Positions 50,062-62,405 are shown, counted from the stretch's first letter. The stretch is DNA of 64,000 bases from Stutzerimonas azotifigens DSM 17556 (GCF_000425625.1 NZ_KE384410.1:131424-195423), one strand, 5' to 3'. Notes: generated from the letters alone by a model not told the origin. Made by a program: numbers and translations.

Positions 50062-50712
50062 ATGACCAACCTCCTGCGTCGCGGCCTGCTGGTGCTGATC
50101 GCGATCCTGCCGCTGTGGGCCCAGGCGGCGCCCAGCGCCCATCAGGTGATCCAGCAGACCACCGACGAACTGCTCGAGGACCTCAAGGCCAACAAGGAGC
50201 AGTACAGGCAGAACCCCTCGGCCTTCTACGACGCGCTGAACCGGATCCTCGGCCCGGTGGTGGACGCCGAAGGCATCTCGCGCAGCATCATGACGGTCAA
50301 GTACTCGCGTCAGGCGAACCCCGAGCAGATGCAGCGCTTCCAGGAGAACTTCAAGCGCAGCCTGATGCAGTTCTACGGCAACGCGCTGCTCGAATACGAC
50401 AACCAGCAGATCCGCGTGCTGCCGCCCAGCGGCAAGCAGGACCCGGAGCGCACCAGCGTCGGCATGGAAGTGGTCGACCGGCAGGGTACCGTCTACCCGG
50501 TCTCCTACACCATGACCAACATCGGCGGGCAGTGGATGGTGCGCAACGTCATCATCAACGGCATCAACATCGGCAAGCTGTTCCGCGACCAGTTCGCCGA
50601 CGCCATGCAGCGCAACGGCAACAACCTCGACCGCACCATCGACGGCTGGGCCGAAGTGGTCGCCCGCGCCAAGGACACGCCGGCCGCGCAGCAGGCGGGC
50701 GCCGATGAGTGA
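50062..50712 (+). CDS. mlaC: Mla periplasmic phospholipid-binding protein MlaC
   Basis: A 216-residue exported protein. The signal peptide ends PLWAQA; the rest is a Tol-tolerance Ttg2 domain (DELLEDLKANKEQYRQNPSAFYDALNRILGPVVD ... YTMTNIGGQWMVRNVIINGINIGKLFRDQF). Ferries phospholipid between MlaA and MlaD. ATG at 50062 follows GAGGAGA; an upstream in-frame codon at 50047 is less likely. Confidence 0.95.
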   Translation: MTNLLRRGLLVLIAILPLWAQAAPSAHQVIQQTTDELLEDLKANKEQYRQNPSAFYDALNRILGPVVDAEGISRSIMTVKYSRQANPEQMQRFQENFKRSLMQFYGNALLEYDNQQIRVLPPSGKQDPERTSVGMEVVDRQGTVYPVSYTMTNIGGQWMVRNVIINGINIGKLFRDQFADAMQRNGNNLDRTIDGWAEVVARAKDTPAAQQAGADE

Positions 50713-51010
50713 CGCGCAGGTGACCCTCGGCGCCGCCGGCGAGCTGCGCCTGGCCGGCGTGCTGGACTATCGCACCGGTCCGGGCCTGCGCAAGCAGGGG
50801 CGCGCGCTGCTCGGCCAGTCGCCGAGCGATCCGCTGGTGATCGACTGTTCGGCCGTGGAAAAATCCAGCAGCGTCGGCCTGTCCCTGCTGCTGGCCTTCG
50901 TTCGCGACGCTCGGGCGCTCGGGCGCGAGGCGCGGATCAGCGGGCTGCCCACGGACATGCGCGACATCGCCAGGGTCAGCGGCCTGGACGGCATCCTGCC
51001 GATCGTATAG
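50705..51010 (+). CDS. mlaB: Mla STAS-domain protein MlaB
   Basis: A 101-residue STAS protein (PLVIDCSAVEKSSSVGLSLLLAFVRDARALG). Binds MlaF and supports transporter activity. Overlaps mlaC by 8 nt; last gene of mlaFEDCB. Confidence 0.93.
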   Translation: MSDAQVTLGAAGELRLAGVLDYRTGPGLRKQGRALLGQSPSDPLVIDCSAVEKSSSVGLSLLLAFVRDARALGREARISGLPTDMRDIARVSGLDGILPIV

Positions 51011-51045
51011 TCCTGGGTGCGACAGGGTGCTCATCGGCCGGCGAG

Positions 51046-51077
51046 GCCGCGGGGTTCGCAGCTCCGCGGCTTTTTTG
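51046..51077 (+). terminator. Rho-independent terminator of the mla operon
   Basis: GCCGCGG and CCGCGGC arms around a GGTTCGCAGCT-type loop, followed by TTTTTT at 51071-51076, 36 nt after the mlaB stop. The clearest intrinsic terminator in the window besides that of pilA. Confidence 0.85.
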
Positions 51078-51121
51078 TATGATGGCCGGCCCGTGCGCAC
51101 AGGCGCCGAACGAGGTTGAAC

Positions 51122-51361
51122 ATGCAGGCCGCAGAAGTGAAAAGCCTCCTGGAGCAGAAGCTGCCGGGAGCCCAGGTGGAAGTGGAAGGCGAGGGCTGCA
51201 ACTTCCAGCTGAACGTCATCAGCGACGAACTGGCCGGGCTGAGTCCGGTCAAGCGCCAGCAGCAGATCTATGCTCACCTCAACCCGTGGATCGCCGACGG
51301 CAGCATCCATGCGGTGACCATGAAATTCTTCAGTCGCAGCGAGTGGGCCGGGCGCGCATAA
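51122..51361 (+). CDS. ibaG: BolA-family protein IbaG
   Basis: A 79-residue BolA/IbaG protein (MQAAEVKSLLEQKLPGAQVEVEGEGCNFQLNVIS). The Cys in EGCNFQ and the His in SIHAV are potential Fe-S/glutaredoxin-complex ligands. The start at 51122 gives family length; the TTG two codons earlier is unneeded. Located between mla and murA as in other gammaproteobacteria. Confidence 0.94.
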   Translation: MQAAEVKSLLEQKLPGAQVEVEGEGCNFQLNVISDELAGLSPVKRQQQIYAHLNPWIADGSIHAVTMKFFSRSEWAGRA

Positions 51362-52726
<1,365 letters not shown>

Positions 52727-52810
52727 TCCGATCCCGTGTCGGCCGGCCCGCATGCGCGGCGCCGGCCGAATGCTTCGCCCGCTGCCGGGCGCCGAACCGA
52801 AGGACATCCC

Positions 52811-53443
52811 ATGCTCACCATCGCCCTGTCGAAGGGTCGCATTCTCGACGACACGCTGCCGCTGCTCGCCGCGGCCGGCATCGAGCCGACCGAAGATCCG
52901 GACAAGAGCCGCAAGCTCATCATCCCCACCACCCAGGACGACGTGCGCCTGCTGATCGTGCGCGCCACCGACGTGCCCACCTACGTCGAACAGGGCGCGG
53001 CGGACCTCGGCGTCGCCGGCAAGGACGTGCTGATGGAGTTCGGCGGGCAGGGGCTGTACGAGCCGCTGGACCTGAAGATCGCCAAGTGCAAGCTGATGAC
53101 CGCCGGCAAGGTCGGGGTCCCGGAGCCGCGCCGGCGCCTGCGGGTGGCGACCAAGTTCGTCAACGTCGCCAAGCGCTACTACGCCGAGCAGGGCCGCCAG
53201 GTCGACATCATCAAGCTGTACGGCTCGATGGAGCTGGCGCCGCTGGTGGGGCTGGCCGACAAGATCATCGACGTGGTCGATACCGGCAACACCCTGCGCG
53301 CCAACGGTCTGGAGCCGCAGGAACTGATCGCCACCATCAGCTCCCGGCTGATCGTCAACAAGGCTTCGATGAAAATGCAGCACGCGCGCATCCAGGCCCT
53401 GATCGACACCCTGCGCGAGGCCGTCGAGCGCAGGCAGGCCTGA
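52811..53443 (+). CDS. hisG: ATP phosphoribosyltransferase catalytic subunit (short form)
   Basis: A 210-residue HisG of the short (HisGS) type, lacking the C-terminal regulatory ACT-like domain and therefore needing HisZ, which is not in the window. [22 protein letters not shown] and [17 protein letters not shown] are family motifs, and [15 protein letters not shown] binds PRPP. First step of histidine synthesis. ATG at 52811 follows GAAGGAC. Confidence 0.97.
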   Translation: MLTIALSKGRILDDTLPLLAAAGIEPTEDPDKSRKLIIPTTQDDVRLLIVRATDVPTYVEQGAADLGVAGKDVLMEFGGQGLYEPLDLKIAKCKLMTAGKVGVPEPRRRLRVATKFVNVAKRYYAEQGRQVDIIKLYGSMELAPLVGLADKIIDVVDTGNTLRANGLEPQELIATISSRLIVNKASMKMQHARIQALIDTLREAVERRQA

Positions 53444-53626
53444 GAACGCCAACGCGCGGCTATGTCTCCGATAGCCAATATTTCTCCGCTGCCGGTGCGG
53501 CAGCCTTGGTAATCTAGCGGGCGCCGCTCACCATCGCCGGCAGGGCGACGGTGCCCGGCCCAGGCCGCCCGCCGCCAGGCGGCGCACATCCAGACAGGTT
53601 TTCGCGACAGTTCACGAGGCTCCACC

Positions 53627-54937
53627 ATGACCGCTCCCATCGCCATCCGCCGACTCAACGCTGCCGATCCGGATTTCGCGCGTCATCTGGACCATCTGCT
53701 GAGCTGGGAAAGCGTCTCCGACGAGGCGGTCAACGGCCGGGTGCTGGAAATCATCCAGGCGGTGCGCGAGCGCGGCGACGCGGCGCTGGTGGAGTACACC
53801 CGGCGCTTCGACGGCCTCGAGGTGGCCTCGATGGCCGACCTGATCCTGCCGCGTGCCCGTCTCGAGCAGGCGCTCGAGCGCATTTCGCCGCAGCAGCGCC
53901 AGGCCCTGGAAGTGGCCGCCGAACGCGTGCGCCGCTACCACGAGCGGCAGAAGCAGGACTCCTGGCGCTACACCGAGGCCGACGGCACGGTGCTTGGCCA
54001 GCAGGTCACGCCGCTCGACCGCGCCGGGCTCTACGTACCGGGCGGCAAGGCGTCCTATCCCTCCTCGGTGCTGATGAATGCCGTGCCGGCCAAGGTCGCC
54101 GGCGTCCGCGAGGTGGTCATGGTGGTGCCGACGCCGCGTGGCGAGATCAACGAGCTGGTGCTGGCCGCGGCCGCCCTGGCCGGTGTCGACCGGGTGTTCA
54201 CCATCGGCGGCGCGCAGGCGGTGGCGGCGCTGGCCTACGGCACCGAGAGCGTGCCGCCGGTGGACAAGATCGTCGGGCCCGGCAACATCTACGTCGCCAC
54301 CGCCAAGCGCCACGTGTTCGGCAAGGTCGGCATCGACATGATCGCCGGGCCCTCGGAGATCCTGGTGGTCTGCGACGGCCGGACCGATCCGGACTGGATC
54401 GCCATGGACCTGTTTTCCCAGGCCGAGCATGACGAAGATGCCCAGGCGATTCTGGTCAGCCCGGACGCCGCCTTCCTCGACCGCGTCGCTGAAAGCATCG
54501 CGCGCCTGTTGCCGACACTGGAACGCGAAGGCATCGCGCGCACCTCGATGGAAGGCCGCGGCGCGCTGATCCAGGTCGCCGACATGGACCAGGCGATCGA
54601 GGTAGCCAACCGCATCGCGCCGGAGCACCTGGAGCTCTCGGTTGCGGAGCCTGAACAGTGGCTGCCGAGCATTCGCCATGCCGGCGCCATCTTCATGGGG
54701 CGCTACACCGCCGAGGCGCTGGGCGACTATTGCGCGGGGCCGAACCACGTGCTGCCGACCTCCGGCACGGCGCGCTTTTCCTCGCCGCTCGGGGTGTACG
54801 ACTTCCAGAAGCGCTCGTCGATCATCCACTGCTCGGCCGAGGGTGCGTCCGAGCTTGGCAAGGTCGCTTCGGTGCTGGCGCGGGGCGAGTCGCTCACGGC
54901 GCACGCACGCAGCGCCGAATACCGGATTAAAAGCTGA
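53627..54937 (+). CDS. hisD: Histidinol dehydrogenase
   Basis: A 436-residue His[32 protein letters not shown] and [14 protein letters not shown] (Zn/substrate ligands) and EHLEL are visible. Oxidises L-histidinol to L-histidine. 183 bp after hisG, with an AT-richer patch between. Confidence 0.97.
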   Translation: MTAPIAIRRLNAADPDFARHLDHLLSWESVSDEAVNGRVLEIIQAVRERGDAALVEYTRRFDGLEVASMADLILPRARLEQALERISPQQRQALEVAAERVRRYHERQKQDSWRYTEADGTVLGQQVTPLDRAGLYVPGGKASYPSSVLMNAVPAKVAGVREVVMVVPTPRGEINELVLAAAALAGVDRVFTIGGAQAVAALAYGTESVPPVDKIVGPGNIYVATAKRHVFGKVGIDMIAGPSEILVVCDGRTDPDWIAMDLFSQAEHDEDAQAILVSPDAAFLDRVAESIARLLPTLEREGIARTSMEGRGALIQVADMDQAIEVANRIAPEHLELSVAEPEQWLPSIRHAGAIFMGRYTAEALGDYCAGPNHVLPTSGTARFSSPLGVYDFQKRSSIIHCSAEGASELGKVASVLARGESLTAHARSAEYRIKS

Positions 54938-54940
54938 GAA

Positions 54941-55053
54941 GCCGATAAAGGCGCTGGAGGCTGGATGGCTGGACGAAAAGGCAACTGCATGCGCTCTTCG
55001 TCCAACCGTCCAACCGTCCAACCGTCCAACCGTCCAGCCTCAAGCCTCCAGCG
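54941..55053. repeat. Hairpin and tandem 8-mers between hisD and hisC
   Basis: Left arm 54952-54975 (CGCTGGAGGCTGG then ATGGCTGGACG) pairs with right arm 55031-55053 almost perfectly. Inside the right half are four exact CGTCCAAC units (54999-55030) plus a variant. The block begins 3 nt after the hisD stop; its left flank GATAAAGGCGCTGGAGG resembles that of the tldD-darP hairpin. Confidence 0.75.
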
Positions 55054-55124
55054 ATAGACTGACGCCCCGTCTCGAAACTGCACGCGTGCCAGACCGGCCC
55101 GCCTAATGAGAATTGCGAGAACCC

Positions 55125-56186
55125 ATGAGCAAATTCTGGAGCCCCTTCGTCAGCGCCTTGGTGCCCTACGTGCCGGGCGAGCAGCCGAAACTGAGCCGGC
55201 TGGTCAAGCTCAACACCAACGAGAACCCCTACGGCCCCTCGCCGCGGGCGGTCGCCGCGATGCAGGCCGAGCTGGGCGACGCCCTGCGCCTGTATCCGGA
55301 CCCCAGCGGCGAACGCCTGAAGCAGGCGGTGGCCGACTATTACGGCATCCGCTCCGAGCAGGTATTCGTCGGCAACGGCTCCGACGAGGTGCTGGCGCAC
55401 GCCTTCCATGGTCTGTTCCAGCATGGCCGGCCGCTGCTGTTCCCGGACGTCACCTACAGCTTCTACCCGGTCTACTGCGGGCTGTACGACATCGAGTACC
55501 GGGAGGTGCCGCTGGACGAGCAGTTCCGCATCCGCCCCGAAGACTACAGCCAGCCCAACGGCGGCATCGTCTTTCCCAACCCGAACGCGCCCACCGGCCG
55601 CCTGCTGCGGCTGGAGGCGATCGAGTCGATCCTCCAGGCCAATCCCGACTCGGTGGTGCTGGTCGACGAGGCCTACATCGACTTCGGCGGGCAGAGTGCC
55701 GTAGCCCTGATCGACCGCTACCCAAACCTGCTGGTGGCCCAGACGCTGTCGAAATCCCGCTCGCTCGCTGGATTGCGGGTCGGCCTGGCGGTCGGTCACC
55801 CGGATCTGATCGAGGCGCTGGAGCGGATCAAGAACAGCTTCAACTCCTATCCGCTCGACCGTGTGGCGCTGGCCGGCGCGGCCGCCGCCTTCGAGGACCG
55901 GGCCTACTTCGAGGAAACCTGCGCGCGGGTCGTGGCCAGCCGTGAGGCGATGGTGGCCGATCTGCAGGCGCTGGGCTTCGAGGTGCTGCCGTCGGCGGCC
56001 AACTTCGTCTTCGCCCGCCATCCCGGACACGATGCCGCCGGCCTGGCCTCGGGCCTGCGCGAGCAGGGCGTGATCGTGCGGCATTTCAAGCAGGCCCGTG
56101 TCGCCCAGTTCCTGCGCATCACGGTCGGCACGCCCGAGCAGAACCAGGCCCTGAAGGACGCGCTGGGCCAGTTGATCGAGCGCTAG
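55125..56186 (+). CDS. hisC: Histidinol-phosphate aminotransferase
   Basis: A 353-residue fold-type I aminotransferase. [13 protein letters not shown] opens the domain; K210 in [14 protein letters not shown] forms the PLP aldimine; [12 protein letters not shown] ends it. Start at [16 protein letters not shown], family length. Separated from hisD by the hairpin block. Confidence 0.96.
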   Translation: MSKFWSPFVSALVPYVPGEQPKLSRLVKLNTNENPYGPSPRAVAAMQAELGDALRLYPDPSGERLKQAVADYYGIRSEQVFVGNGSDEVLAHAFHGLFQHGRPLLFPDVTYSFYPVYCGLYDIEYREVPLDEQFRIRPEDYSQPNGGIVFPNPNAPTGRLLRLEAIESILQANPDSVVLVDEAYIDFGGQSAVALIDRYPNLLVAQTLSKSRSLAGLRVGLAVGHPDLIEALERIKNSFNSYPLDRVALAGAAAAFEDRAYFEETCARVVASREAMVADLQALGFEVLPSAANFVFARHPGHDAAGLASGLREQGVIVRHFKQARVAQFLRITVGTPEQNQALKDALGQLIER

Positions 56187-56842
56187 GCGCTAGGGCGCAG
56201 CACAAGGCCTGGCAGGGCCTGTGTGCGGTCTTGACAGCGATCTTGGTGGTTCCAATGGTGGTCGAGACCCCGCGAGGAGCCTCGCCCCCGAGGTCGGACC
56301 TCCCACGCAAGCAAGTGGTGTTGACTGGACCCTGTGGGAGGCGCGCCCTCGCGGCGAAGCATCGAGGGCGCGGTCCATCGCGGTCGGGACCGCTCATACG
56401 AGAGCATCGCCCCGAGGTCGGGCCTCCCACGCAAGCAAGTGCTGACTGGACCCTGTGGGAGGCGCGCCCTCGCGGTGACGCATCGAGGGCGCGGTCCATC
56501 GCGGTCGGGACCGCTCATACGAGAGCATCGCCCCGAGGTCGGACCTCCCACGCAAGCAAGTGGTGTTGACTGGACCCTGTGGGAGGCGCGCCCTCGCGGC
56601 GACGCATCGAGGGCGCGGTCCGTTCGCGGTCGAGGCCGCTCCTAGGAGAGCTTCGCCCCGAGGTCGGGCCTCCCACGCAAGCAAGTGGTGTTGACTGGAC
56701 CCTGTGGGAGGCGCGCCCTCGCGGCGACGCATCGAGGGCGCGGTCCATTCGCGGTCGAGGCCGCTCCTAGGAGAGCTTCGCCCGAGGTCGGGCCTCCCAC
56801 AGAAGCGAATGTTGCTCACGGATCCCGAGGGAAGAGCGCCCT
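56187..56842. repeat. Tandem BIME-like array (about four 121-125 bp units)
   Basis: No gene is supported. The marker CCTGTGGGAGGCGCGCC starts at 56331, 56452, 56576 and 56701, giving periods of 121, 124 and 125 bp, with a truncated unit up to about 56800. Each unit holds two opposed palindromic REP-like halves (GTGGGAGGCGCGCC and GGGCCTCCCAC types) separated by GCAAGCAAGTG linkers. Units differ by small indels and substitutions; the third and fourth are most alike. Stops on both strands interrupt frames or give repetitive peptides only. Confidence 0.85.
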
Positions 56843-58018
<1,176 letters not shown>

Positions 58019-58128
58019 CGAGGAATTTCCGTCCGAGTTGCGAGTGCGGGGAGCGCCCCTTTAAGGTGGCGGCATTATACGGGCCTGGATCGAGAAAGCA
58101 GGCCCCTGGAACCGCAGGAGAAAAGAGC

Positions 58129-58887
58129 ATGGCCATCGCACTGACGACCCTGGTCGAGGAGGCCGACCGCTACCTCGACGCCACCCGCTTCCAGGACTAC
58201 TGCCCCAACGGCCTGCAAGTCGAAGGCCGGCCCCAGGTGCGACGCATCGTCAGCGGCGTCACCGCCAGCCAGGCGCTGGTGGACGCGGCGATCGAGGCCG
58301 AGGCCGACGTGCTGCTGGTCCATCACGGCTATTTCTGGAAGAACGAGGATCCGCGCGTGATCGGCATGAAGCAGCGCCGGCTCAAGGCTCTGCTGGCGAG
58401 CGAAGTCAGCCTGCTCGCCTATCATCTGCCGCTGGATGTGCACCCGGAGGTCGGCAACAACGTGCAACTGGCGCACCTGCTCGACCTCACCATCGAGGGG
58501 CCGCTCGAGCTCGACAATCCGCGCTCGGTCGGCCTGGTGGGTTCGCTGGCGACGCCGATGCGGCCGGTGGATTTCATGCACCTGCTGCACGAAACCCTGG
58601 GACGCGAGCCGCTGATGGTGGCAGGCGAGGAGCCCATCCGGCGCATCGCCTGGTGCACCGGGGCGGCCCAGGGCTACATCGACAAGGCGCTGGCGGCTGG
58701 CGTGGACGCCTACCTGACCGGCGAGGTGTCCGAGCCTACCGTGCACTTCGCCCGCGAGAACAACCTGACCTTCTTCGCCGCCGGGCACCATGCCACCGAG
58801 CGCTACGGCGTCCAGGCGCTGGGCGACTACCTGGCGCGTCGCTTCGCCATCGAACACCTGTTCATCGATTGCCCGAATCCGGTCTAA
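58129..58887 (+). CDS. Nif3-like dinuclear metal-centre protein
   Basis: A 252-residue YbgI/NIF3 protein. Metal ligands are visible in VLLVHHGYFWKNE, YHLPLDVHPEVGNN and AAGHHATERYG. Family members bind two metals and have been proposed as GTP cyclohydrolase-like enzymes; the true role is unclear. AGGAG precedes ATG 58129. Divergent from algW. Confidence 0.93.
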   Translation: MAIALTTLVEEADRYLDATRFQDYCPNGLQVEGRPQVRRIVSGVTASQALVDAAIEAEADVLLVHHGYFWKNEDPRVIGMKQRRLKALLASEVSLLAYHLPLDVHPEVGNNVQLAHLLDLTIEGPLELDNPRSVGLVGSLATPMRPVDFMHLLHETLGREPLMVAGEEPIRRIAWCTGAAQGYIDKALAAGVDAYLTGEVSEPTVHFARENNLTFFAAGHHATERYGVQALGDYLARRFAIEHLFIDCPNPV

Positions 58888-58911
58888 GGCCGGAAGCTGC
58901 CTGCATATCGC

Positions 58912-58917
58912 TATAAT
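58912..58917 (+). promoter_or_regulatory. Candidate -10 element upstream of cysD
   Basis: TATAAT about 100 bp before cysD with no -35 match, as expected for an activator-dependent (CysB-type) promoter. A second weaker pair, TTGCCT at 58934 and TGATAG at 58958, lies nearer the gene. Confidence 0.35.
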
Positions 58918-59016
58918 TTTTAGGTCTAAGCAGTTGCCTGATTAGAAGCGGGTCGCGTGATAGAGTGCGCCCATTTCCGGCGGCCGCCAGGCCGCCCTCT
59001 GCAAACGTGAGTAGCC

Positions 59017-59934
59017 ATGGTCGAGAAACTGACGCACCTCAAAGAGCTGGAAGCCGAGAGCATCCACATCATTCGCGAAGTGGCCGCCGAGTTCGACAAC
59101 CCGGTGATGCTCTATTCGATCGGCAAGGACTCGGCCGTGATGCTTCACCTGGCGCGCAAGGCTTTCTTCCCGGGCAAGCTGCCGTTCCCGGTGATGCACG
59201 TGGACACGCGCTGGAAATTCCGCGAGATGTACGCGTTCCGCGAGCGGATGGTCAAGGAGATGGGGCTGGAGCTGATCACCCATATCAACCCCGAGGGTGT
59301 GGCGCAGGACATCAACCCCTTCACCCACGGCAGCGCCAAGCACACCGACGTGATGAAGACCGAGGGCCTCAAGCAGGCGCTCGACAAGTACGGCTTCGAC
59401 GCGGCCTTCGGCGGCGCCCGGCGCGACGAGGAAAAGTCCCGCGCCAAGGAGCGCGTCTATTCCTTCCGTGACAGCAAGCACCGCTGGGACCCGAAGAACC
59501 AGCGCCCCGAGCTGTGGAACGTCTACAACGGCAAGGTGAAGAAGGGCGAATCCATCCGCGTGTTCCCGCTGTCCAACTGGACCGAGCTGGACATCTGGCA
59601 ATACATCTATCTGGAGCAGATCCCGATCGTGCCGCTCTATTTCGCCGCCGAGCGCGAGGTGATCGAGAAGAACGGCACGCTCATCATGATCGACGACGAG
59701 CGCATCCTCGAGCACCTCTCGGACGAGGAGAAGGCGCGAATCACCAGGAAGATGGTCCGCTTCCGCACCCTCGGCTGCTACCCGCTGACCGGCGCCGTCG
59801 AATCCACCGCCGCGACGCTGCCCGACATCATCCAGGAAATGCTCCTGACCCGGACCTCCGAACGCCAGGGCCGCGTCATCGACCACGACCAGGCCGGCTC
59901 GATGGAGGAGAAGAAGCGGCAGGGGTATTTCTAA
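59017..59934 (+). CDS. cysD: Sulfate adenylyltransferase subunit 2
   Basis: A 305-residue PP-loop ATP-pyrophosphatase. The SIGKDS motif ([14 protein letters not shown]) and [21 protein letters not shown] are the family hallmarks. With the CysN GTPase it makes APS from sulfate and ATP in cysteine synthesis. Normally directly followed by cysN; here 473 bp of inserted sequence intervenes. Confidence 0.97.
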   Translation: MVEKLTHLKELEAESIHIIREVAAEFDNPVMLYSIGKDSAVMLHLARKAFFPGKLPFPVMHVDTRWKFREMYAFRERMVKEMGLELITHINPEGVAQDINPFTHGSAKHTDVMKTEGLKQALDKYGFDAAFGGARRDEEKSRAKERVYSFRDSKHRWDPKNQRPELWNVYNGKVKKGESIRVFPLSNWTELDIWQYIYLEQIPIVPLYFAAEREVIEKNGTLIMIDDERILEHLSDEEKARITRKMVRFRTLGCYPLTGAVESTAATLPDIIQEMLLTRTSERQGRVIDHDQAGSMEEKKRQGYF

Positions 59935-59938
59935 ACCG

Positions 59939-59983
59939 GCTACAGGCGGCAGGCTTCAGGCTGCAGGCCGGAGGCGGTGTCGC
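59939..59983 (+). repeat. Left flank repeat of the four-helix-bundle element
   Basis: A purine-rich run of GGCTGCA/GGCTTCA/GGCGGCA-type units beginning 5-9 nt after the cysD stop. The right flank at 60372-60401 carries the complementary-strand version (GCCTGCCGCCTGCAGC), so the two form an imperfect terminal inverted repeat around the small gene. Confidence 0.65.
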
Positions 59984-60012
59984 TGCATAGTAAGGGATAA
60001 AGGCTGATCGAA

Positions 60013-60355
60013 ATGGATTTTGAGCGGCTTGAAGTGTGGCAGCGAGCCAGAGTCCTGACCGTGAGTGTCTATCGGGAGCTGAGTGGCTGCCGCGACTTTG
60101 GTTTCAAGGACCAGATAACGCGCTCTGCGCTGTCCATACCCAGCAATATCGCTGAGGGCATGGAGCGAGGGAGCGAAAGAGAAAAATGTCGGTTCCTCTG
60201 GATCGCCAAGGGGTCATGCGCTGAATTGCGCACCCAGATCCTGATCGGAGCCGAATATCGGTTACGTCGACCAGCGGCTGGCGGATTCCTGGCTGGATGA
60301 GTCGACACGCATTTCCCGAATGCTGACTGGCCTCATAAGCCGGATCGCTGAATGA
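60013..60355 (-). other. Note: antisense strand of the four-helix-bundle element, no gene
   Basis: I checked the minus strand of this insert because a reading frame is open there. It shows no recognisable domain, lacks an RBS and runs across the flank repeats, so it is a composition shadow of the plus-strand gene described in the next entry. Confidence 0.6.
60013..60355 (+). pseudogene. Frameshifted four-helix-bundle (23S IVP/S23 family) protein
   Basis: MDFERLEVWQRARVLTVSVYREL, FKDQITRSALSIPSNIAEG and RFLWIAKGSCAELRTQ are textbook motifs of the four-helix-bundle family encoded in 23S rRNA intervening sequences and in many scattered small inserts. As read, translation ends at 60300 after 95 residues with an aberrant tail. 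Ignoring one extra T at 60256 restores the expected ending: IGYVDQRLADSWLDESTR then [14 protein letters not shown] and a stop at 60353-60355 (about 113 residues). Whether this is real decay or a sequencing error cannot be told here. It lies in the cysD-cysNC gap flanked by inverted repeats. Family function unknown; related Avd proteins assist retroelement RT. Confidence 0.8.
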
Positions 60356-60371
60356 AGAATTGAGCGCTGTT

Positions 60372-60401
60372 AGCCTGCCGCCTGCAGCTTGCAGCCTGGA
60401 G
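60372..60401 (-). repeat. Right flank repeat of the four-helix-bundle element
   Basis: On the minus strand it reads GGCTCCAGGCTGCAAGC then TGCAGGCGGCAGGC, sharing CAGGCGGCAGGCT and CAGGCTGCA with the left flank. It ends about 6 nt before the cysNC ATG and includes GGAG that may now serve as its RBS. Confidence 0.6.
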
Positions 60402-60407
60402 CCAAGC

Positions 60408-62309
60408 ATGTCCCACCAATCCGAGCTGATTTCCTCCGACATCCTCGCCTACCTCGCCCAGCACGAGCGCAAGGAACTCCTGCGCTTCCTCACCTGCGGC
60501 AACGTCGACGACGGCAAGAGCACCCTGATCGGGCGCCTGCTGCACGATTCCAAGATGATCTACGAGGACCATCTCGAGGCGATCACCCGCGACTCGAAGA
60601 AGGTCGGCACCACGGGCGAGGAGGTCGATCTGGCGCTGCTGGTGGATGGCCTGCAGGCCGAGCGCGAGCAGGGCATCACCATCGATGTCGCCTACCGCTA
60701 TTTCTCCACGGCCAGGCGCAAGTTCATCATCGCCGACACTCCCGGGCACGAGCAGTACACCCGCAACATGGCCACTGGGGCCTCGACCTGCGACCTGGCG
60801 ATCATCCTCATCGACGCCCGCCATGGCGTGCAGACCCAGACCCGCCGGCACAGCTACATCGCCTCCCTGCTGGGCATCCGCCATATCGTGGTGGCGGTGA
60901 ACAAGATGGACCTGATGGATTTCGACCAGGCGGTGTTCGAGCGGATCAAGGCCGATTACCTGGCCTTCGCCGAGCGAATCGGCATGACGCCCACCACCCT
61001 GGAGTTCGTGCCGATGTCGGCGCTCAAGGGCGACAACGTGGTCAACCGCAGCGAGCGCGCGCCCTGGTACCAGGGCAAGCCGCTGATGGAGATCCTCGAA
61101 ACCGTCGAGATCGCCGGCGACCGCAACTTCGACGACATGCGCTTTCCCGTGCAGTACGTCAACCGGCCCAACCTGAACTTCCGCGGTTTCGCCGGCACCC
61201 TGGCTAGCGGCGTGGTACACAAGGGCGACGAGGTCGTCGCGCTGCCGTCCGGCAAGAGCAGCCGGGTCAAGTCCATCGTCACCTTCGACGGCGAGCTGGA
61301 GCAGGCCGGTCCGGGGCAGGCCATCACCCTGACGCTGGAAGACGAGATCGACGTCTCACGCGGCGACATGCTGGTCCACGCCGACAACCGCCCGCGCATC
61401 AACGACGGCTTCGAGGCCATGCTGGTATGGATGGCCGAGGAGCCGATGCTCCCGGGCAAGAAATACGACATCAAGCGCGCCACCAGCTACGTTCCGGGCT
61501 CGATCCCGAGCATCGTCCACAAGGTCGACGTCAACACCCTGGAGCAGGGCGCGGCGAGTGAACTGAAGCTGAACGAGATCGCGCGGGTCAAGGTCAGCCT
61601 GGACGCGCCGATTGCGCTGGACGGCTACGCCCAGAACCGCACCACCGGCGCGTTCATCGTGATCGACCGGCTGACCAACGGCACCGTCGGTGCCGGCATG
61701 ATCATCTCCGAGCCGCTCGCCGACCAGAACCCCGATGGACACCATGGCCGGCAAGCCCACGTCAGCGCCGAAGAGCGCGCCGCGCGTTTCGGACAGCGCC
61801 CGGCGACGGTACTGTTCACCGGCCTTTCCGGTGCCGGCAAGAGCACCCTGGCCTATGCCGTCGAGCGCAAGCTGTTCGACGCCGGCCGCGCGGTGTTCGT
61901 GCTCGATGGCCAGAACCTGCGCCACGACCTCAACAAGGGCCTGCCGCAGACCCGTGAAGGCCGCGCGGAAAACTGGCGGCGTGCTGCCCAGGTGGCCAGG
62001 CAGTTCAACGAGGCGGGCATGATCGCCCTGGCCGCCTTCGTCGCACCGGCCGCCGCCGGGCGCGAGCAGGCCAAGGCCGAACTCGGCGCCGACCGCCTCA
62101 TCACCGTCCACCTCCAGGCTTCCGAACAGACCTGCCGCACCCGCGACCCGCAGGGCCTGTACGCGGCAGGTGGCAACAACATTCCGGGCGTCTCCTTCCC
62201 ATACGACGCGCCTGTCGATGCGGACCTGGTGATCGATACGGAAACGGTGTCGGTGGAAGAGAGCGTGAAGCAGGTGATCGAGCTGTTGCGGGGGCGTGGG
62301 GTCGTCTGA
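60408..62309 (+). CDS. cysNC: Bifunctional sulfate adenylyltransferase subunit 1 / APS kinase
   Basis: A 633-residue fusion. The CysN GTPase has P-loop GNVDDGKST (31-39), [11 protein letters not shown] and VNKMDL; EF-Tu-like barrels follow to about 430. After a linker (about 440-460) comes APS kinase with GLSGAGKST (472-480) and [16 protein letters not shown]. Makes APS then PAPS. The start at 60408 ([12 protein letters not shown]) is the family start; the preceding in-frame codons are repeat sequence. The CysN-CysC fusion is normal in pseudomonads. Confidence 0.97.
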   Translation: MSHQSELISSDILAYLAQHERKELLRFLTCGNVDDGKSTLIGRLLHDSKMIYEDHLEAITRDSKKVGTTGEEVDLALLVDGLQAEREQGITIDVAYRYFSTARRKFIIADTPGHEQYTRNMATGASTCDLAIILIDARHGVQTQTRRHSYIASLLGIRHIVVAVNKMDLMDFDQAVFERIKADYLAFAERIGMTPTTLEFVPMSALKGDNVVNRSERAPWYQGKPLMEILETVEIAGDRNFDDMRFPVQYVNRPNLNFRGFAGTLASGVVHKGDEVVALPSGKSSRVKSIVTFDGELEQAGPGQAITLTLEDEIDVSRGDMLVHADNRPRINDGFEAMLVWMAEEPMLPGKKYDIKRATSYVPGSIPSIVHKVDVNTLEQGAASELKLNEIARVKVSLDAPIALDGYAQNRTTGAFIVIDRLTNGTVGAGMIISEPLADQNPDGHHGRQAHVSAEERAARFGQRPATVLFTGLSGAGKSTLAYAVERKLFDAGRAVFVLDGQNLRHDLNKGLPQTREGRAENWRRAAQVARQFNEAGMIALAAFVAPAAAGREQAKAELGADRLITVHLQASEQTCRTRDPQGLYAAGGNNIPGVSFPYDAPVDADLVIDTETVSVEESVKQVIELLRGRGVV

Positions 62310-62336
62310 GGCATAGCCAAATACCCGTCGTATCTG

Positions 62337-62374
62337 TCCCCTCTCCCTCCGGGAGAGGGCTAGGGTGAGGGAAC
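62337..62374. repeat. Dispersed palindromic repeat after cysNC
   Basis: CCCTCTCCC TCC GGGAGAGGG hairpin followed by CTAGGGTGAGGG; nearly the reverse complement of 9185-9217. It may terminate cysNC and the convergent PIN gene. Confidence 0.65.
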
Positions 62375-62405
62375 TGTCACCCCCGCACGGCTCGCGCAGG
62401 CAACC

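Noticed and set aside
52811..53443. HisG looks truncated at the C-terminus
   Set aside because: 210 residues is the normal short HisGS form that works with HisZ.
56257..56800. Possible CRISPR array after hisC
   Set aside because: Units of 121-125 bp are repeated almost wholly, with no unique spacers and no cas genes; palindromic REP pairs explain it.
60408..62309. CysN-CysC fusion as a novel enzyme
   Set aside because: This fusion is normal in pseudomonads and related bacteria.
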